DNA of 64,000 nt from Chungangia koreensis (GTDB taxonomy: Bacteria > Bacillota > Bacilli > Bacillales_A > Planococcaceae), in NCBI RefSeq assembly GCF_042651785.1, contig NZ_JBHSEC010000019.1, positions 124,001 through 188,000 on the forward strand. The letters run 5' to 3'. The notes beneath the pieces are model-generated. The model searched no databases. It was not told the origin of the DNA and saw only the letters and a program-made list of their open reading frames with translations. Both the position numbers and the translations under genes were made by a program. Position 1 is the first letter of the stretch. Each line of letters starts with the position of its first letter. Shown in pieces: positions 17,609-26,135 of the stretch.

Positions 17609-17639
17609 ATTGAATGATCTGAATCGGCATAGAGCAAAA

Positions 17640-17842
17640 ATTGCGATCCACACCAATCCTATCCTCGTAGGTTCCGGGTGTATCGTAAAGGCAGGTCTCC
17701 TGGCTCGTGGTCGACGCTCGCCGTGCCTTCCCGGTTTCCCAGTGGCATGTTACGGCTTGCTCGCACTTACAGTGGCGGGACCGCGCCGGATTCTAACCGG
17801 CTTCCCTTTTAACTCTGTGATTGAAACAGAGCACCTTTACGC
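17640..17842 (-). ncRNA. Cobalamin (B12) riboswitch
   Basis: The minus strand carries the conserved core GGGAAGCCGGTTAGAATCCGG, then GCGGTCCCGCCACTGTAAG and the B12 box GAGCCAGGAGACCTGCC, in the right order and spacing for the adenosylcobalamin riboswitch, with a closing stem near GGTGCTCTGTTTC. It is followed by a terminator hairpin and btuF. Adenosylcobalamin binding would favour termination and switch off B12 import. Confidence 0.96.
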
Positions 17843-17875
17843 GAAAAATATAAAGTTGGTTGACGTGCACCATTT

Positions 17876-17903
17876 ATTATACATGAACCACAAAACTTGT
17901 CGA
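17876..17903 (-). promoter_or_regulatory. Promoter of the btuF operon
   Basis: Minus strand TCGACA (17898-17903), 16-base spacer, TATAAT (17876-17881), placing the start of transcription just upstream of the riboswitch. Confidence 0.7.
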
Positions 17904-17954
17904 CGGAAAATTTCAAACTGTTTTAGAAGAAGGATTACAACTAAGTTATCGAAG

Positions 17955-18129
17955 TTTCCAACCAATTAAGGAAAGTTTCCAACCAAACCTAAAACTTTCC
18001 AACCATTTAGTCGAACTTTCCAACGAAACACAAAAAGATTCCAACCATTCCACTAAACTTTCCAACCAATCAAAATTTCCAACCAAATGTTCAAAGTCTA
18101 CAACCAAACTCCAAAAGTCTACAACCAAA
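17955..18129 (+). repeat. 21-bp-phased direct-repeat array, family C (TTTCCAACCAA), nine copies
   Basis: TTTCCAACC cores begin at 17955, 17976, 17996, 18017, 18038 (ATTCCAACC), 18059, 18076, 18097 and 18118 (steps 21,20,21,21,21,17,21,21). The last two copies are TCTACAACC. Spacers are A-rich and unrelated. The array lies between the argS terminator and the btuF promoter, so it is outside both predicted transcripts. Confidence 0.9.
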
Positions 18130-18137
18130 TCCCCTAC

Positions 18138-18178
18138 ACAAAAAGGAATCCCCCAGCCGCAATCGCGACCGAGGGATT
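18138..18178 (-). terminator. Terminator after argS
   Basis: Minus strand AATCCCTCGGTCGC-GATT-GCGGCTGGGGGATT (18147-18178, some G-U pairs) followed by CCTTTTTGTG, 12 bases after the argS stop. Confidence 0.85.
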
Positions 18179-18189
18179 ATTGTAATATA

Positions 18190-19857
18190 TTACATTCTTT
18201 CCGGTGCTGACACACCAATTAGCTTAAGTGCGTTCGCAATCGTTGTGCGTGTTGCTGTAATTAGTGCGATCCGAGCTGATGAAAGTGCAGGATTCGCTGC
18301 ATCCAATACCTTATCAGCATTATAGAAGCTGTGGAATGCTGCTGCCAGTTCTTGGATATAGTTCGCTATCCGATGTGGTGCACGAAGTTTTGCTGCTGTT
18401 GCGACTTCTTGTGGGAAGTCACCCAATTTTTTCATGAGTTCCGTTTCTTTCTCCGATTTCAACAGGCTAAGATCGGCATTGTCGCCAGTTTGGCCCAATT
18501 CCACTGCTTGACGGAGGATGGAACTGATTCGCGCATGTGCGTATTGGGAGTAGTAAACCGGGTTTTCATTGGACTGGGAAACCGCCAAGTCGAGGTCGAA
18601 GTCCATATGTGTATCTCCGGAACGCATCGCGAAGAAATAGCGGACTGCATCGAGTCCCACTTCTTCTACAAGCTCGCGAAGAGTGACCGCTTTACCGGTA
18701 CGCTTACTCATTTTCATCTTTTCGCCGTCTTTGTAGAGCTGAACCATTTGGATGACACTCACTTCAAGCGTGTCTCCGTCATAGCCAAGCGCCTGGATTG
18801 CCGCCTTCATACGCGGGATGTAGCCGTGGTGATCTGCGCCCCAAATGTTGATGAGTTTGTCGAAGCCGCGCTGTAGTTTATCTTCATGGTAAGCAATGTC
18901 CGGCGTTAAATATGTGTAAGAACCGTCATTTTTAATTAAGACACGGTCTTTATCATCACCAAAAGTCGTTGAACGGAACCAAGTCGCACCGTCTTCTTCA
19001 TATACGTGACCATTGTCGCGGAGTTTTTGAAGCGCCACGTCAATTTTGCCGTTCGTGTAAAGGGAGGTTTCGGAATACCAATTGTCAAACGCAACACGGA
19101 AGTCTGCCAAATCCTTCTTCAATTTATCGAGTTCTACATTCAAGCCGTAATTGCGGAAGTAATTGAAGCGTTCCTCGTCCGAAAACTTTACATAGGTGTC
19201 GCCGAATTCTTCGGCAAGTTGCTTCCCGATTTCGATGATATCTTGTCCGTGGTAGCCATCCTCCGGCATTTCCTTTTCCATGCCCAATGCTTGGAAGTAG
19301 CGAGCTTCTACGGATTTAGCCAAATTATTGATTTGATTGCCGGCATCGTTAATATAGTATTCGCGTTGAACATTATACCCTGCAAAATCCAATACATTAC
19401 AGAGAGAATCCCCTACTGATGCACCCCGCGCATGGCCTAAGTGAAGGTCGCCTGTCGGATTTGCGGAAACGAACTCCACTTGGATTTTTTCCATTCCGCC
19501 AGAAGTAGATCGTCCGTAGTTTTCACCTTGGTCCAAAACTGCTTTTACCACATCCGCTAAGTAATCTGTGTTTAGCGTAATGTTAATAAAACCTGGACCT
19601 GCAATATCGACTGTTTCAATCGCTGTATTTGTTTTGTCTAAGTTGGCGACGATTGCTTCAGCAATGGCACGCGGTGGCTTTTTAGCAATTTTCGTCAATT
19701 GCATCGCTAAGTTGGTAGCATAGTCACCGTTTTCCTTGTTTTTCGGAGTTTCAAGCAAGATGTCGATTTGCTGATCCTCGGAAATTAGAGCGCCTTTTAC
19801 TGCTGCACTATGTAATGCTTGTTTGATCCCTGCTTGCACTTTCTCTACTGCGTTCAT
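18190..19857 (-). CDS. argS: Arginyl-tRNA synthetase
   Basis: Class I aminoacyl-tRNA synthetase that charges tRNA-Arg. The 555-residue length is standard. It shows an N-terminal Add-1 domain (~1-100), the HIGH signature in NPTGDLHLGHARG near residue 133, the KMSKRTG loop near residue 385 and a DALR C-terminal anticodon-binding domain (RISSILRQA...). The ATG at 19857 overlaps the last codons of ywiB (ATGA), so the two are translationally coupled. The order ywiB-argS is conserved in Bacillales. Nothing unusual is seen. Confidence 0.98.
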   Translation of the reverse strand: MNAVEKVQAGIKQALHSAAVKGALISEDQQIDILLETPKNKENGDYATNLAMQLTKIAKKPPRAIAEAIVANLDKTNTAIETVDIAGPGFINITLNTDYLADVVKAVLDQGENYGRSTSGGMEKIQVEFVSANPTGDLHLGHARGASVGDSLCNVLDFAGYNVQREYYINDAGNQINNLAKSVEARYFQALGMEKEMPEDGYHGQDIIEIGKQLAEEFGDTYVKFSDEERFNYFRNYGLNVELDKLKKDLADFRVAFDNWYSETSLYTNGKIDVALQKLRDNGHVYEEDGATWFRSTTFGDDKDRVLIKNDGSYTYLTPDIAYHEDKLQRGFDKLINIWGADHHGYIPRMKAAIQALGYDGDTLEVSVIQMVQLYKDGEKMKMSKRTGKAVTLRELVEEVGLDAVRYFFAMRSGDTHMDFDLDLAVSQSNENPVYYSQYAHARISSILRQAVELGQTGDNADLSLLKSEKETELMKKLGDFPQEVATAAKLRAPHRIANYIQELAAAFHSFYNADKVLDAANPALSSARIALITATRTTIANALKLIGVSAPERM

Positions 19858-20282
19858 GAGGTTCCCTCCGTATATGTAAATTCCAATTTATAGTCTCCGA
19901 CATGATTACTACCGGACTTCAAGGCGTATTCAATCGTAAATCTTCCATCACGATGGTCAATCGAAAGGGTCGTTGTCGTGACGAGCATCGTCCCGAACTC
20001 GCCTTCGAAACTTCCGTTTTGTTCGCTGGCCATTGAAAATGGCAGCCTCATCGTAAGCCCGCCGCTCCTCAAGATGAGTGCTTCCGTTTCACCAAACTTG
20101 ACGGTCGTTTTAATGTTTCCGGTGACATGTTCCTGAATTTCTTCGTATGTTAGATACGTCTTCCCTGCTTTTTCGACTTGTCTACCTTCCGCCCACAGTT
20201 CAAACGTTTCCGTTTCCTGGTCCGGGTGCCGGATGGTCGTGACGAGTTTGATTTTCACTAATTTTTCTACCGTTTGTGGCAA
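19854..20282 (-). CDS. ywiB: YwiB family (DUF1934) protein
   Basis: A 142-residue protein of the YwiB/DUF1934 family, small beta-barrel (calycin-like) proteins of unknown function nearly always found upstream of argS in Bacilli. The sequence has the expected run of amphipathic strands (TFELWAEGR, TYLTYEEI, LRSGGLTMRLPF) and GDYKLEFTY near the C-terminus. There is no signal peptide, so it should be cytoplasmic. It overlaps argS by four bases. Starts a few codons downstream are possible. Confidence 0.85.
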   Translation of the reverse strand: MPQTVEKLVKIKLVTTIRHPDQETETFELWAEGRQVEKAGKTYLTYEEIQEHVTGNIKTTVKFGETEALILRSGGLTMRLPFSMASEQNGSFEGEFGTMLVTTTTLSIDHRDGRFTIEYALKSGSNHVGDYKLEFTYTEGTS

Positions 20283-20403
20283 TATCCTGACTCCCTATCT
20301 TTCATAATTCTTTTATTATAGACCATTTTCTCCTGTAAGGCACGGCCAAGCAGGTCGTGAAATGAAAAGAGGAATTCCGGTATGGAATCCCCCTTCACTC
20401 ATC

Positions 20404-21276
20404 TTATTTTACCCATCCAAGAATCATTTCACGGATCAGCTTGCTGGCAGTGTTTGCGGTTTGTTCAGAGTGGTCATAAATTGGTGCAACTTCAACCAAA
20501 TCGAACCCGACAACATTGACATCAGATCCAGCGATTGCATGGATGGAAGCCAACAATTCACGTGACGTGATTCCGCCTGCATCTACAGTTCCTGTCCCTG
20601 GTGCATGAGCAGGGTCAAGAACGTCGATGTCAATCGTGACGTATACCGGACGGCCTGCCAATGAAGGAAGTATCTCTTTCAAAGGCTCCAATACTTCAAA
20701 CTTTGAAATATGCATGCCGTTTTCTTTTGCCCATTCGAACTCTTCCTTCATTCCGGAACGGATACCAAAGGAATATACATTGGTTGGTCCGATATGCTCG
20801 GCGATTTTACGGATCGGCGTCGAGTGCGAAAGCGGTTCACCTTCGTAATCGACCCGAAGATCCGTATGCGCATCGAAATGGATAATCGCCAAGTCAGAAT
20901 ATTTCTTCGCCACAGCACGCATGACCGGCCAAGAAACTAAATGTTCTCCGCCCATGCCTGCCGGAATCTTATCATCCGCCAGTACTTTCTCAACAAACTC
21001 TTCAATTGTGTCCAAGCTCTTTTGCGGATTACCGAATGGCAGCGGGATATCGCCTGCGTCAAAATACTTGACCTCATCCAGTTCACGATCTAAATATGGG
21101 CTGTATTCCTCAAGTCCGATCGACACCTCACGGATACGTGCGGGGCCGAAACGGGAACCTGGACGATAGCTGACCGTCCAGTCCATCGGCATGCCATATA
21201 GCACGACTTGTGCATCTTCATATGTCGGATGGCTTTTAATGAATACGTTGCCGGAGTATGCTTCTTCAAATCTCAT
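20404..21276 (-). CDS. speB: Agmatinase
   Basis: Hydrolyses agmatine to putrescine and urea with a binuclear manganese centre. The 290-residue ureohydrolase carries the metal-binding motifs GGEHLVSWP (near 118), IHFDAHTDLR (near 140) and TIDIDVLDPAHAPGTGT (near 219-232), so all ligands are present. It starts 3 bases after the spermidine synthase stop, behind GGCGGGGGA, and forms the speE-speB polyamine operon seen in B. subtilis. Substrate agmatine rather than arginine or guanidinobutyrate is inferred from that context. Confidence 0.95.
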   Translation of the reverse strand: MRFEEAYSGNVFIKSHPTYEDAQVVLYGMPMDWTVSYRPGSRFGPARIREVSIGLEEYSPYLDRELDEVKYFDAGDIPLPFGNPQKSLDTIEEFVEKVLADDKIPAGMGGEHLVSWPVMRAVAKKYSDLAIIHFDAHTDLRVDYEGEPLSHSTPIRKIAEHIGPTNVYSFGIRSGMKEEFEWAKENGMHISKFEVLEPLKEILPSLAGRPVYVTIDIDVLDPAHAPGTGTVDAGGITSRELLASIHAIAGSDVNVVGFDLVEVAPIYDHSEQTANTASKLIREMILGWVK

Positions 21277-21279
21277 GTT

Positions 21280-22113
21280 TTATTCCCCCGCCAAATCTTT
21301 CACGAATTTCGGAAGAACGAATGCCGCTTTGTGAAGCTCTTTCGTATAGTACTTCGTCTCAATTTCATGGAAACGGTCTTCTGCCACTTCAAGAGGATCA
21401 TACTTCTTCGATCCTAAAGTGAAGCACCAAAGTCCACTCGGATAAGTCGGGATGTTCGCCGTATACATGCGAGTAACCGGGAAAATATCCTTAACATCTT
21501 TGATCACTTGACGGATCAAATCCGCTTTAAACCAAGGGTTGTCTGACTGAGCAACAAAAATACCTTCTTCCTTCAAGGCCTTTGAAATTCCTGCATAGAA
21601 CCCTTTCGTAAAGAGGTTTACAGCCGGACCAACTGGTTCCGTGGAGTCGACCATGATCACGTCATATGCATTCTCAGATTCCGCGATATGCATGAATCCG
21701 TCACCGACAATCACTTCTACACGAGGATTGTCCAATTCCCCTGCAATTTCAGGCAAGAATTTCTTCGAGTACTCGATTACTTTCCCATCAATATCAACAA
21801 GCGTCGCCTTTTTGACGGAAGGGTGCTTCATCACTTCACGGATGACTCCTCCGTCACCTCCACCTACGACAAGTACATTTTCAGGGTTCGGGTGTGTGAA
21901 TAAAGGAATGTGCGCCACCATTTCATGGTAGACGAATTCATCCCTCTGTGAAGTCATGACCATACCGTCCAAGAACAGCATATTCCCCCACTCAGCAGTT
22001 TCCGCCATCTCGAGATATTGGAATTCTGTCTGTTCTGTATGCAAAGTACGGTTCACCTTCATCGTAATCCCGAAATTCTCGGTCTGCTTTTCCGTATACC
22101 AAAGTCCAGCCAT
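21280..22113 (-). CDS. speE: Spermidine synthase
   Basis: Transfers an aminopropyl group from decarboxylated S-adenosylmethionine to putrescine to give spermidine. From ATG 22113, with AAGGAGGAAT upstream, the protein is 277 residues, equal to the B. subtilis enzyme. It has the N-terminal beta domain and the Rossmann-like core with VLVVGGGDGGVIREV (SAM motif) and VIMVDSTEPVGPA. The order speE-speB next to a divergent class A PBP gene is conserved in Bacillus. Confidence 0.96.
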   Translation of the reverse strand: MAGLWYTEKQTENFGITMKVNRTLHTEQTEFQYLEMAETAEWGNMLFLDGMVMTSQRDEFVYHEMVAHIPLFTHPNPENVLVVGGGDGGVIREVMKHPSVKKATLVDIDGKVIEYSKKFLPEIAGELDNPRVEVIVGDGFMHIAESENAYDVIMVDSTEPVGPAVNLFTKGFYAGISKALKEEGIFVAQSDNPWFKADLIRQVIKDVKDIFPVTRMYTANIPTYPSGLWCFTLGSKKYDPLEVAEDRFHEIETKYYTKELHKAAFVLPKFVKDLAGE

Positions 22114-22295
22114 TTTTATATTCCTCCTTACAATCATTTTTCTACTCTTAGTGTTGCCGCATTCTGTCGAAAAACAAATACAGAAAAAGTATAGAGGTTT
22201 TGCCGGAAAGTGCAACTATTTTTTCATCACTTTTCCGTTTAGATTATGGACCCAGCTCGCATACTGTTAGCAAATGAGAAACGGAGCGTTGCTGT

Positions 22296-24350
22296 ATGCA
22301 AAGAATGACGTATCAGAAAAAGAGAAAACGGCGAAATCGTTGGCGTAAAATTGCGCTGATCAGCTTATCGGTTTTGACCGCTGCTGTGACAGCTTTTATA
22401 TCATTACGATTATACGCACAAATTACCGGGGCCCCTTCCCTTAGCGTGCCGAAAGCGACCATCTTCCTTGACCGTAATGGCAACGAGATCGGTGACCGCT
22501 TCGCAGCCGAACGTCGATATTGGGTCTCTTTAGATGAGATTTCCCCATTTTTAGTAGATGCAATCATTGCGGTGGAAGATAAAGATTTTTATGAGCATCA
22601 CGGGTTTGATTACTCACGGATCGCCTCTGCCTTACTGAAAGACATTAAAGCGTTCCGTAAGGTTGAGGGCGCGAGCACAATCAGCCAACAGTATGCCCGT
22701 AATCTATACCTTTCCTTAGATAAGACATGGACCAGAAAAGTGAATGAGGCACTCATTGCGTACCGGATGGAAGTTTTCTATGACAAGGATGTCATTTTGG
22801 AAGGCTATTTAAATACCGTCTATTTCGGACATGGGATGTACGGAGTTGAAGCGGCAAGCAAGTTTTACTTTGGAAAGCCCGCAAAAGAATTGACGCTGGC
22901 CGAGTCAGCCTTACTTGCCGGGATCCCGAAAGGTCCAAGCATTTATTCACCAGTGGAAAGTATGGAGAACGCAACAAATCGTCAACAAGTGATTCTCTCA
23001 CTGATGGAAACTCAAAATTATATTACATCGGAACAACGCGAGCATGCTAAAGCTGAGCAGATTGTCTTGAAACACGAGGAATGGAGGGATACGAAACTCG
23101 TAGCACCTTATTTCTTGGATGAAGTCTGGAAGGAAGCGGAAAAAATTTTGACAGATAAAGGTCGTCTCCTCTCAGAAGGAGGCTGGACGATCCAGACGAC
23201 CTTGAATGTACATCATCAGCAAGTCGCTGAAGAATCCATTCAAAAATGGATGCCAAATAATGATTTGCAAGTAGGATTCGTTGCGATGGAACCGGATACG
23301 GGCTATGTAACGGCCATGGTCGGCGGACGTGAATATACAGCAAGTCCGTTTAATCGGGCGACTCAAGCAAAACGGCAGAGCGGATCCGCTATGAAACCGA
23401 TTCTGTATGCTGCTGCAATCGAAGAGGGCTTCTCGCCATTGACTTATCTTCGTAGTGAGGAAACCGTCTTCACGTATGATGGCGGCCGTGCGACTTACGA
23501 ACCGAGTAACGTGAACGGAAAGTTTGCACATCGACCTATTTCGCTGGCTCAGGCTCTCGCCATTTCCGATAACATTTATGCGGTGAAAACATTAGAAGAG
23601 ATCGGGTATGAGCCTTTCCGTAATGTGACGAAACGATTTGGCGTCGATGCAAAGATTTTAGATACACCTGCGATGGCACTCGGTACATCCGAAGTAACAT
23701 TGGAGGATATGACAAACGCCTATAACATCATTGCTGCACGCGGTGAAAAAACGGAACCCGTGATGATTTTGTCAATCAAAGACGAGGACGGCCGGGATGT
23801 CTATGTACGAAAAGAAGGAAAACGGAAACGTGCCCTGTTAGAGGAAGATGCGTTTATCCTCACACATCTTATGACCGGCATGTTCGACCCTGTTTTTAAC
23901 GACTACACTCCAGCAACCGGATTATCCATGCGAGCAAAACAAACTCGTCCATATGCCGCGAAGTCAGGAACCACATTATCTGATCAGTATTTAATCGGTT
24001 TTTCACCGTCTTTAACCGCAGGTATTTGGACAGGCTATGACGTCGGAAAACAACTTACGGAAGCGAGCGACAAACAGGCGACGAAACAAATTTGGATCGA
24101 ATTCATGGAAAAAGCATTAAGCGGCCAGCCCGCAGAACCATTCCTGCCGCCAAAAGGCGTGACCGGTGTAATCGTTGACGTGGAAACAGGAGGTATTGCC
24201 GTTTCCGCTTGTGAAAAGAAGCGTCTGATCTATGTAAAGGATAAAGATATCCCGGATAAACTTTGTACCGATCCCGCACTTCGGGCTGAACGGTCAAGCG
24301 GCGAAAAAGACGAAGGTTTCCAACTATTCCCATTCTCGTTTTTTGATTGA
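22296..24350 (+). CDS. pbpG: Class A penicillin-binding protein (PBP1A/2D family)
   Basis: A bifunctional peptidoglycan synthase of 684 residues. After a short basic cytoplasmic tail there is a membrane anchor (about 20-42). The glycosyltransferase domain (~60-235) has EDKDFYEHHGFD with the catalytic Glu and STISQQYARN. The transpeptidase domain (~290-620) has SxxK in SGSAMKP, SDN in SDNIYAVK, and K-S-G in KSGTTLSD, so both activities look intact. Position next to speE matches B. subtilis pbpG (PBP 2d), a sporulation-linked PBP; whether this one is sporulation-specific cannot be seen here. ATG 22296 follows GGAGCG. Confidence 0.93.
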   Translation: MQRMTYQKKRKRRNRWRKIALISLSVLTAAVTAFISLRLYAQITGAPSLSVPKATIFLDRNGNEIGDRFAAERRYWVSLDEISPFLVDAIIAVEDKDFYEHHGFDYSRIASALLKDIKAFRKVEGASTISQQYARNLYLSLDKTWTRKVNEALIAYRMEVFYDKDVILEGYLNTVYFGHGMYGVEAASKFYFGKPAKELTLAESALLAGIPKGPSIYSPVESMENATNRQQVILSLMETQNYITSEQREHAKAEQIVLKHEEWRDTKLVAPYFLDEVWKEAEKILTDKGRLLSEGGWTIQTTLNVHHQQVAEESIQKWMPNNDLQVGFVAMEPDTGYVTAMVGGREYTASPFNRATQAKRQSGSAMKPILYAAAIEEGFSPLTYLRSEETVFTYDGGRATYEPSNVNGKFAHRPISLAQALAISDNIYAVKTLEEIGYEPFRNVTKRFGVDAKILDTPAMALGTSEVTLEDMTNAYNIIAARGEKTEPVMILSIKDEDGRDVYVRKEGKRKRALLEEDAFILTHLMTGMFDPVFNDYTPATGLSMRAKQTRPYAAKSGTTLSDQYLIGFSPSLTAGIWTGYDVGKQLTEASDKQATKQIWIEFMEKALSGQPAEPFLPPKGVTGVIVDVETGGIAVSACEKKRLIYVKDKDIPDKLCTDPALRAERSSGEKDEGFQLFPFSFFD

Positions 24351-24361
24351 AATAAAGAAAG

Positions 24362-24399
24362 GCGGAGTTCCTCTGAATGAAGGGGAATCCGCTTTTTTT
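24362..24399 (+). terminator. Terminator after the PBP gene
   Basis: GCGGAGTTCCTCT / AGGGGAATCCGC stem with one bulge, GAATGA loop and seven Ts. Confidence 0.85.
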
Positions 24400-24403
24400 G
24401 TGA

Positions 24404-24481
24404 TTATTACCGATTGTTGTGGTTTTATTATCGATTTTCTTTATTTTATTACCGATTATGGCTGGTTTATTACCGATTATT
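24404..24481 (+). repeat. 21-bp-phased repeat array, family A (TATTACC sub-type), four copies
   Basis: TATTACCGATT cores begin at 24405, 24426 (TATTATCGATT, degenerate), 24447 and 24468, all exactly 21 apart. The block starts five bases after the T-run of the PBP terminator. Confidence 0.9.
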
Positions 24482-24534
24482 GAAAATGTATGAGATCTGG
24501 TTTTAAAAACCTGCTTGAGCATCGACAATTTACT

Positions 24535-24631
24535 TTACTACCGATTGTTAGACGTTTACTACCGATTATGAGTCAATTACTACCGATAATCACTCGCTTA
24601 CTACCGATTATGCTTCGTTTACTACCGATTC
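24535..24631 (+). repeat. 21-bp-phased repeat array, family A (TACTACC sub-type), five copies
   Basis: TACTACCGATT cores begin at 24536, 24557, 24578, 24599 and 24620, all exactly 21 apart. It is separated from the previous block by 68 bases core to core, not a multiple of 21, and uses TAC rather than TAT. The two blocks lie between the PBP and ywhD terminators and so should be largely untranscribed. Confidence 0.92.
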
Positions 24632-24707
24632 CAATAAAAACGTTGGTCACCTCTGAAATCTTTGTTCATAAATCCGCCTCGTTAATATACCTATATAACA
24701 TTTAATC

Positions 24708-24742
24708 CATAAACAAAAGGCCGCCACTAACGTGACAGCCTT
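24708..24742 (-). terminator. Terminator of ywhD
   Basis: Minus strand AAGGCTGTCAC-GTTA-GTGGCGGCCTT (24717-24742, two G-U pairs) followed by TTGTTTAT. Confidence 0.75.
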
Positions 24743-24752
24743 CTGTTTGTTC

Positions 24753-24827
24753 TTCCATATGTGGGAATCATGGGGCATTGGGCTTGGGTTTGACGCAATT
24801 CCGCATGGCCCCCAACGAAATATGGAA
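24753..24827 (-). other. Long imperfect hairpin in the ywhD 3' untranslated region
   Basis: TTCCATAT (24753-24760) pairs with ATATGGAA (24820-24827), and inside it TGGGGCATTGGG (24771-24782) pairs with CCGCATGGCCCCCA (24801-24814) with small bulges. It lies between the ywhD stop and its terminator. No family is recognised; it may be a structured 3' RNA or a remnant of an element. Confidence 0.4.
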
Positions 24828-24907
24828 AAACTATGTCCTAGCTCACATTTGTAAGCTAAGATTAGTTTACTGCCTTTCCACGTCACATTCAATAAAACAA
24901 ATAGTTT

Positions 24908-25432
24908 TCACAAATTCGCCAAATCTGACTTCAGTTTTTCTTCGCTGTGTTCCCACAATTCCGGATTGAGATTGGAAAGAAAATCGGCTAATACTTTTTT
25001 GGATTTATCATCCATTTGTTCTACTATAATTTTTCGCTTCATGGATTTATCCATTTTGTTGACATGATCGGCTAAAATCTTGTAGCCTCTACGCTTTGCT
25101 TTGTTGACGACCATTTCACATGCTGTCACACCAGCATAGTATGGACCGTCCTCTTTATAATCAATCGTGACCCATACTAACCAGTAAGGTTTGCGACCTT
25201 CACCATCGGAGTCTTCGCGATTAGTCGTGAATTTAACGCCTCTCTCCACTTCACTTCGAGCATGCATCGCACCGATGTCAACAAACGCCCTGCCTTCTTC
25301 TATATCAATGAACACAGGCGACACGTTTTCCAGCGACAGGGAACCGATGCCGAATCCTTTGTGGCCGTCCGTCGGATCGTCCTTGATAATGGTAAAGCCT
25401 AATTTATCTTTTGGTTTTTGTTCATTTGCCAT
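24908..25432 (-). CDS. ywhD: YwhD family protein
   Basis: A 174-residue protein of the YwhD family, conserved in Bacilli with no settled function. From ATG 25432, behind TGGAGGGGACA, it begins MANEQKPKDKLGF; an upstream open frame exists but lacks a ribosome site and would run through the divergent gene's start region. The sequence is a mixed alpha/beta domain (FGIGSLSLENVSPVF, WLVWVTIDYKEDGPYYAGV) followed by a helical, charged tail. Its neighbour on one side is pbpG, as in B. subtilis, and it diverges from the tautomerase gene with 66 bases between starts. Confidence 0.88.
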   Translation of the reverse strand: MANEQKPKDKLGFTIIKDDPTDGHKGFGIGSLSLENVSPVFIDIEEGRAFVDIGAMHARSEVERGVKFTTNREDSDGEGRKPYWLVWVTIDYKEDGPYYAGVTACEMVVNKAKRRGYKILADHVNKMDKSMKRKIIVEQMDDKSKKVLADFLSNLNPELWEHSEEKLKSDLANL

Positions 25433-25498
25433 ACGTTGTCCCCTCCATTCTGCTATTATATCCAATATAACCACTTTTGTGAAAAAGGAGGATTTCCT

Positions 25499-25684
25499 AT
25501 GCCTTATGTAACAGTTAAAATGCTGGAAGGTCGTACCGAGGAACAAAAACGTGATCTTTGTGAAAAAGTGACGAAAGCCGTTTCTGAAACTACTGGTGCT
25601 CCGGAAGAAAATGTCGTCGTTTTTATTGAAGAAATGTCGAAAAATCACTATGCAGTTGCCGGTAAACGTTTCAGCGATCAATAA
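25499..25684 (+). CDS. 4-oxalocrotonate tautomerase-like protein (YwhB type)
   Basis: A 61-residue tautomerase of the 4-OT superfamily, which forms hexamers and uses the amino-terminal proline, exposed after Met removal, as general base. The product begins MPYVTVKMLEGRT, so Pro-1 is in place, and has the family PEENVVVFIEEM stretch. The ATG at 25499 follows AAAAAGGAGG. The B. subtilis homologue YwhB lies in the same neighbourhood. Its physiological substrate is unknown. A perfect terminator follows. Confidence 0.9.
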   Translation: MPYVTVKMLEGRTEEQKRDLCEKVTKAVSETTGAPEENVVVFIEEMSKNHYAVAGKRFSDQ

Positions 25685-25698
25685 TAGACAATCATGCG

Positions 25699-25725
25699 AA
25701 AGGAGCCGATAATCGGCTCCTTTTT
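25699..25725. terminator. Bidirectional terminator
   Basis: AAAGGAGCCGATAATCGGCTCCTTTTT is a near-perfect palindrome with T-runs both ways, between the tautomerase gene and the convergent membrane-protein gene. Confidence 0.92.
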
Positions 25726-25754
25726 CATCCTTCATAAAAGCACCTCTACCTTCA

Positions 25755-26084
25755 TTAATCTATAAAGTATGGGAAATAGACGATTATTGCGATGACGAAA
25801 CTTACAGCAGCGTATAGTAGCATGCCTGTCCGGACTGGATCCAGTTTGAAACTGAATGGCAACCGCTCCTCTGCAGTTGAGGCCCATGCCCTTTCGTAAG
25901 CATTGTCAATGTTCGTAACTTGGTAGGAATTGTATTTAATCAAATACACTAATCCGAAGAGGGAAATCCCCCCTAATGCACTTATATCAACATATGACCA
26001 GCCAAAATAAGTCGAAACGCCAAAGAACACGATCGCTTCAAACACAATAACCCCTAAGCACAATATGACCGATTGCTTTTTCAT
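25755..26084 (-). CDS. Small membrane protein, unknown
   Basis: A 109-residue protein with three or four membrane segments (about residues 5-23, 28-48 and 85-107) and a charged central loop (YERAWASTAEERLPF). The ATG at 26084 has a GGTGAGAGG site. It stands alone between the tautomerase gene, which it faces, and ywgA. I cannot place it in a family with confidence; a DUF3899-type protein is possible. It should sit in the cytoplasmic membrane. Confidence 0.6.
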   Translation of the reverse strand: MKKQSVILCLGVIVFEAIVFFGVSTYFGWSYVDISALGGISLFGLVYLIKYNSYQVTNIDNAYERAWASTAEERLPFSFKLDPVRTGMLLYAAVSFVIAIIVYFPYFID

Positions 26085-26135
26085 CCTCTCACCCCAACTT
26101 AAATACGCATACTATTCAAAAAAGTTTCAAAAGCA

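Noticed and set aside
17946..18128. Minus-strand 60-residue WLESF-repeat protein
   Set aside because: Read-through of the family C array; one 20- and one 17-base step disturb the frame, and no start signal.
24490..24705. 71-residue protein with LLPIxxR heptads
   Set aside because: It is the second array of that region read as codons; no ribosome site and low-complexity composition.
24647..24892. 81-residue minus-strand frame in the ywhD 3' region
   Set aside because: Overlaps the terminator and hairpin, has no ribosome site and no recognisable sequence.
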